From: Rhizobium leguminosarum bv. trifolii WSM2297
GTDB taxonomy: Bacteria; Pseudomonadota; Alphaproteobacteria; Rhizobiales; Rhizobiaceae
Direction: 5' to 3'
DNA length: 64,000 bases
Assembly: GCF_000271845.1 (NCBI RefSeq)
Contig: NZ_JH719393.1
Span: 1,208,442 to 1,272,441, forward strand
In this document: positions 63,199 through 64,000 of the stretch, in pieces
Layout: every line of letters begins with the position of its first letter
Numbering within the stretch: the stretch's first letter is position 1
Program-made: the position numbers and the translations under genes
The notes under the pieces: model-generated
The model's database searches: none
Seen by the model: only the letters and a program-made list of their open reading frames with translations
What the model was told of the DNA's origin: nothing

Positions 63199-63465
63199 TT
63201 AACTGCGCTCGACGAATTTGTTGAAACGGCTCGTCTTTCCGTCCTTGGTCTTGTCCTGGTAGAGAAAAGCCAGCTTGTTGTCGTCGAAGATCTTGAAGAA
63301 TTCGTCCCAGCCGATCTCGTCGAACTCCTCTTCCTTTTCTCCGAAATCGATGCGCAACACGCCGCCGCCTTTACCGCCGGCGCGGATCACCGCCGGTTTA
63401 CCGTCCCTTTTCTCCGCCCATTTCTGGATCACCTTGTGGTCCGTCGTCGTCTCGGAACTGCTCAT
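63199..63465 (-). CDS. Conserved small protein (88 aa)
   Basis: The 88-residue protein has a strongly patterned sequence ([20 protein letters not shown], then [20 protein letters not shown] and [20 protein letters not shown]). Proteins of this type occur widely in proteobacteria, sometimes labelled as branching enzyme by mistake. The ATG at 63465 has GGAGG with ~5-nt spacing; an ATG four codons earlier is less suited. It lies 55 bp after the stop of the next gene and could share its EcfG-type promoter. Function unknown. Confidence 0.88.
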   Translation of the reverse strand: MSSSETTTDHKVIQKWAEKRDGKPAVIRAGGKGGGVLRIDFGEKEEEFDEIGWDEFFKIFDDNKLAFLYQDKTKDGKTSRFNKFVERS

Positions 63466-63520
63466 TGAAACCTCCAATCTCTGTTTCGTAGTCGGCGGAA
63501 GATCGTCCGTGGCGAAGTCC

Positions 63521-63766
63521 TCAGAGCAGCGGCTGTCGTTGCTTCCAATTGCGATAGGGCGCGAGCAGTTCGCCTGGATAGCGCCGCTCGATCTCGCTTT
63601 CGGTCAAAGCAATCCGGGCAAGGATCTCTTCTGCCGCGTCGTCCCCGGCAGCGTCGCTGGCCTTTTCCAACTCGGTCATGGTCGCGAACACTTCGTCGTC
63701 GGTCATCGCCCCGAGGCGGGAAGAAAGGTCTTCGACGGGTTCGTTGATGAGTGGGTTCGTGGACAC
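63521..63766 (-). CDS. Conserved small protein (81 aa)
   Basis: The 81-residue acidic, helical protein ([40 protein letters not shown]) ends with a short basic part ([14 protein letters not shown]). The GTG at 63766 has GAGG with 6-nt spacing. The open frame continues 70 codons upstream to 63976, but an EcfG-type promoter (63812-63836) lies inside that part, so the short form is chosen. Function unknown. Confidence 0.7.
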   Translation of the reverse strand: MSTNPLINEPVEDLSSRLGAMTDDEVFATMTELEKASDAAGDDAAEEILARIALTESEIERRYPGELLAPYRNWKQRQPLL

Positions 63767-64000
63767 TGACGCCTCAGGTGAATGGTATTTTCTGTTTGCA
63801 TATGCCTGTCGAACTTCGCTCTTCACACTAAGTTCCCAAATGGAGACCGGCAACGATCGGAATGACGAGGCTCTCCCCTTGTTTTCCACTGCCCGGCCCA
63901 TAAGCCAAGCTACAACCGCCGACAATGGAACCGATCCATGGATATGACGGGCATCCGAGATCGCATGGTTGAGCATCAGCTGACGCGACGTGGCATTGGC
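63767..64000. other. Upstream region at window end
   Basis: This stretch of about 230 bp carries the EcfG-type promoter at 63812-63836. It continues the open frame of the 81-residue protein without an SD, and shows no other gene within the window. Confidence 0.4.
63812..63836 (-). promoter_or_regulatory. EcfG-type promoter
   Basis: On the minus strand, GGAAC (63836-63832) and AGTT (63815-63812) are 16 nt apart, 46 bp before the GTG at 63766. Confidence 0.65.

Overview
The window looks like a Rhizobiaceae genome segment, most likely Rhizobium of the etli/leguminosarum kind. It is GC-rich, with an ExoF/ExoP/ExoQ-style exopolysaccharide locus, a CIRCE-controlled groESL operon, a ROSE-type leader before an hsp20 pair, an EcfG-like ECF sigma factor and many short rhizobial orphan proteins. 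These calls come from reading the sequence alone; no database search was run. Family names rest on recognised motifs. Most starts were chosen from Shine-Dalgarno (SD) spacing and 4-nt gene overlaps.

Region 1 (1-32562) is an exopolysaccharide and surface locus. It opens with the 5' end of a very large, probably secreted protein on the minus strand, with a dimethylformamidase-like core followed by Ig-like, DUF4082, VCBS and cadherin-like repeats; its C-terminus lies outside the window. Next come an ExoF-like export protein and a Wzx-like flippase. A tightly overlapping minus-strand operon of five sugar-nucleotide genes (two aminotransferases, two acyltransferases, an oxidoreductase and an epimerase, with 4-11 nt overlaps) probably makes an acylated amino sugar. 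A LuxR-type regulator with a degenerate receiver follows. A minus-strand block then holds glycosyltransferases, UDP-xylose synthase, the initiating sugar-phosphate transferase, a WecG-type transferase, a beta-helix protein and an ExoQ-like polymerase. A plus-strand operon holds three glycosyltransferases, an ExoP-like chain-length/BY-kinase protein, gmd and fcl. Together these would cover precursor synthesis, assembly, flipping, polymerisation and export of one heteropolysaccharide.

Region 2 (32563-44614) holds stress and protein-quality genes: groESL, two hsp20 genes, a GT4/debranching-enzyme pair, small regulators and a three-gene envelope cluster with holin-like and DUF3618 proteins.

Region 3 (44615-64000) is an accessory and stress region. 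It has two decayed IS21 istB tails around a NIPSNAP gene, a stress-type SDR, an ECF sigma factor, a YdeP-like molybdoenzyme joined to a complete caa3-type oxidase operon, two response regulators (one fused to a Crp/Fnr protein), a diheme cytochrome c, a Zn-alcohol dehydrogenase with a cupin, and several short conserved proteins.

The most striking signal is a recurring GGAAC-N16-NGTT promoter, the known form of alphaproteobacterial general-stress (EcfG/RpoE2) promoters. I find ten exact copies and two one-mismatch copies, all right of position 33300 and almost all just upstream of a gene start. One perfect copy has no ORF behind it. Instead it precedes an approximately 100-nt segment with a hairpin, a pyrimidine-rich loop and an intrinsic terminator, which is a strong candidate for a stress-induced small RNA. 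Another perfect copy drives the receiver-Crp fusion. The right half therefore looks like a clustered general-stress regulon that includes a respiratory branch.
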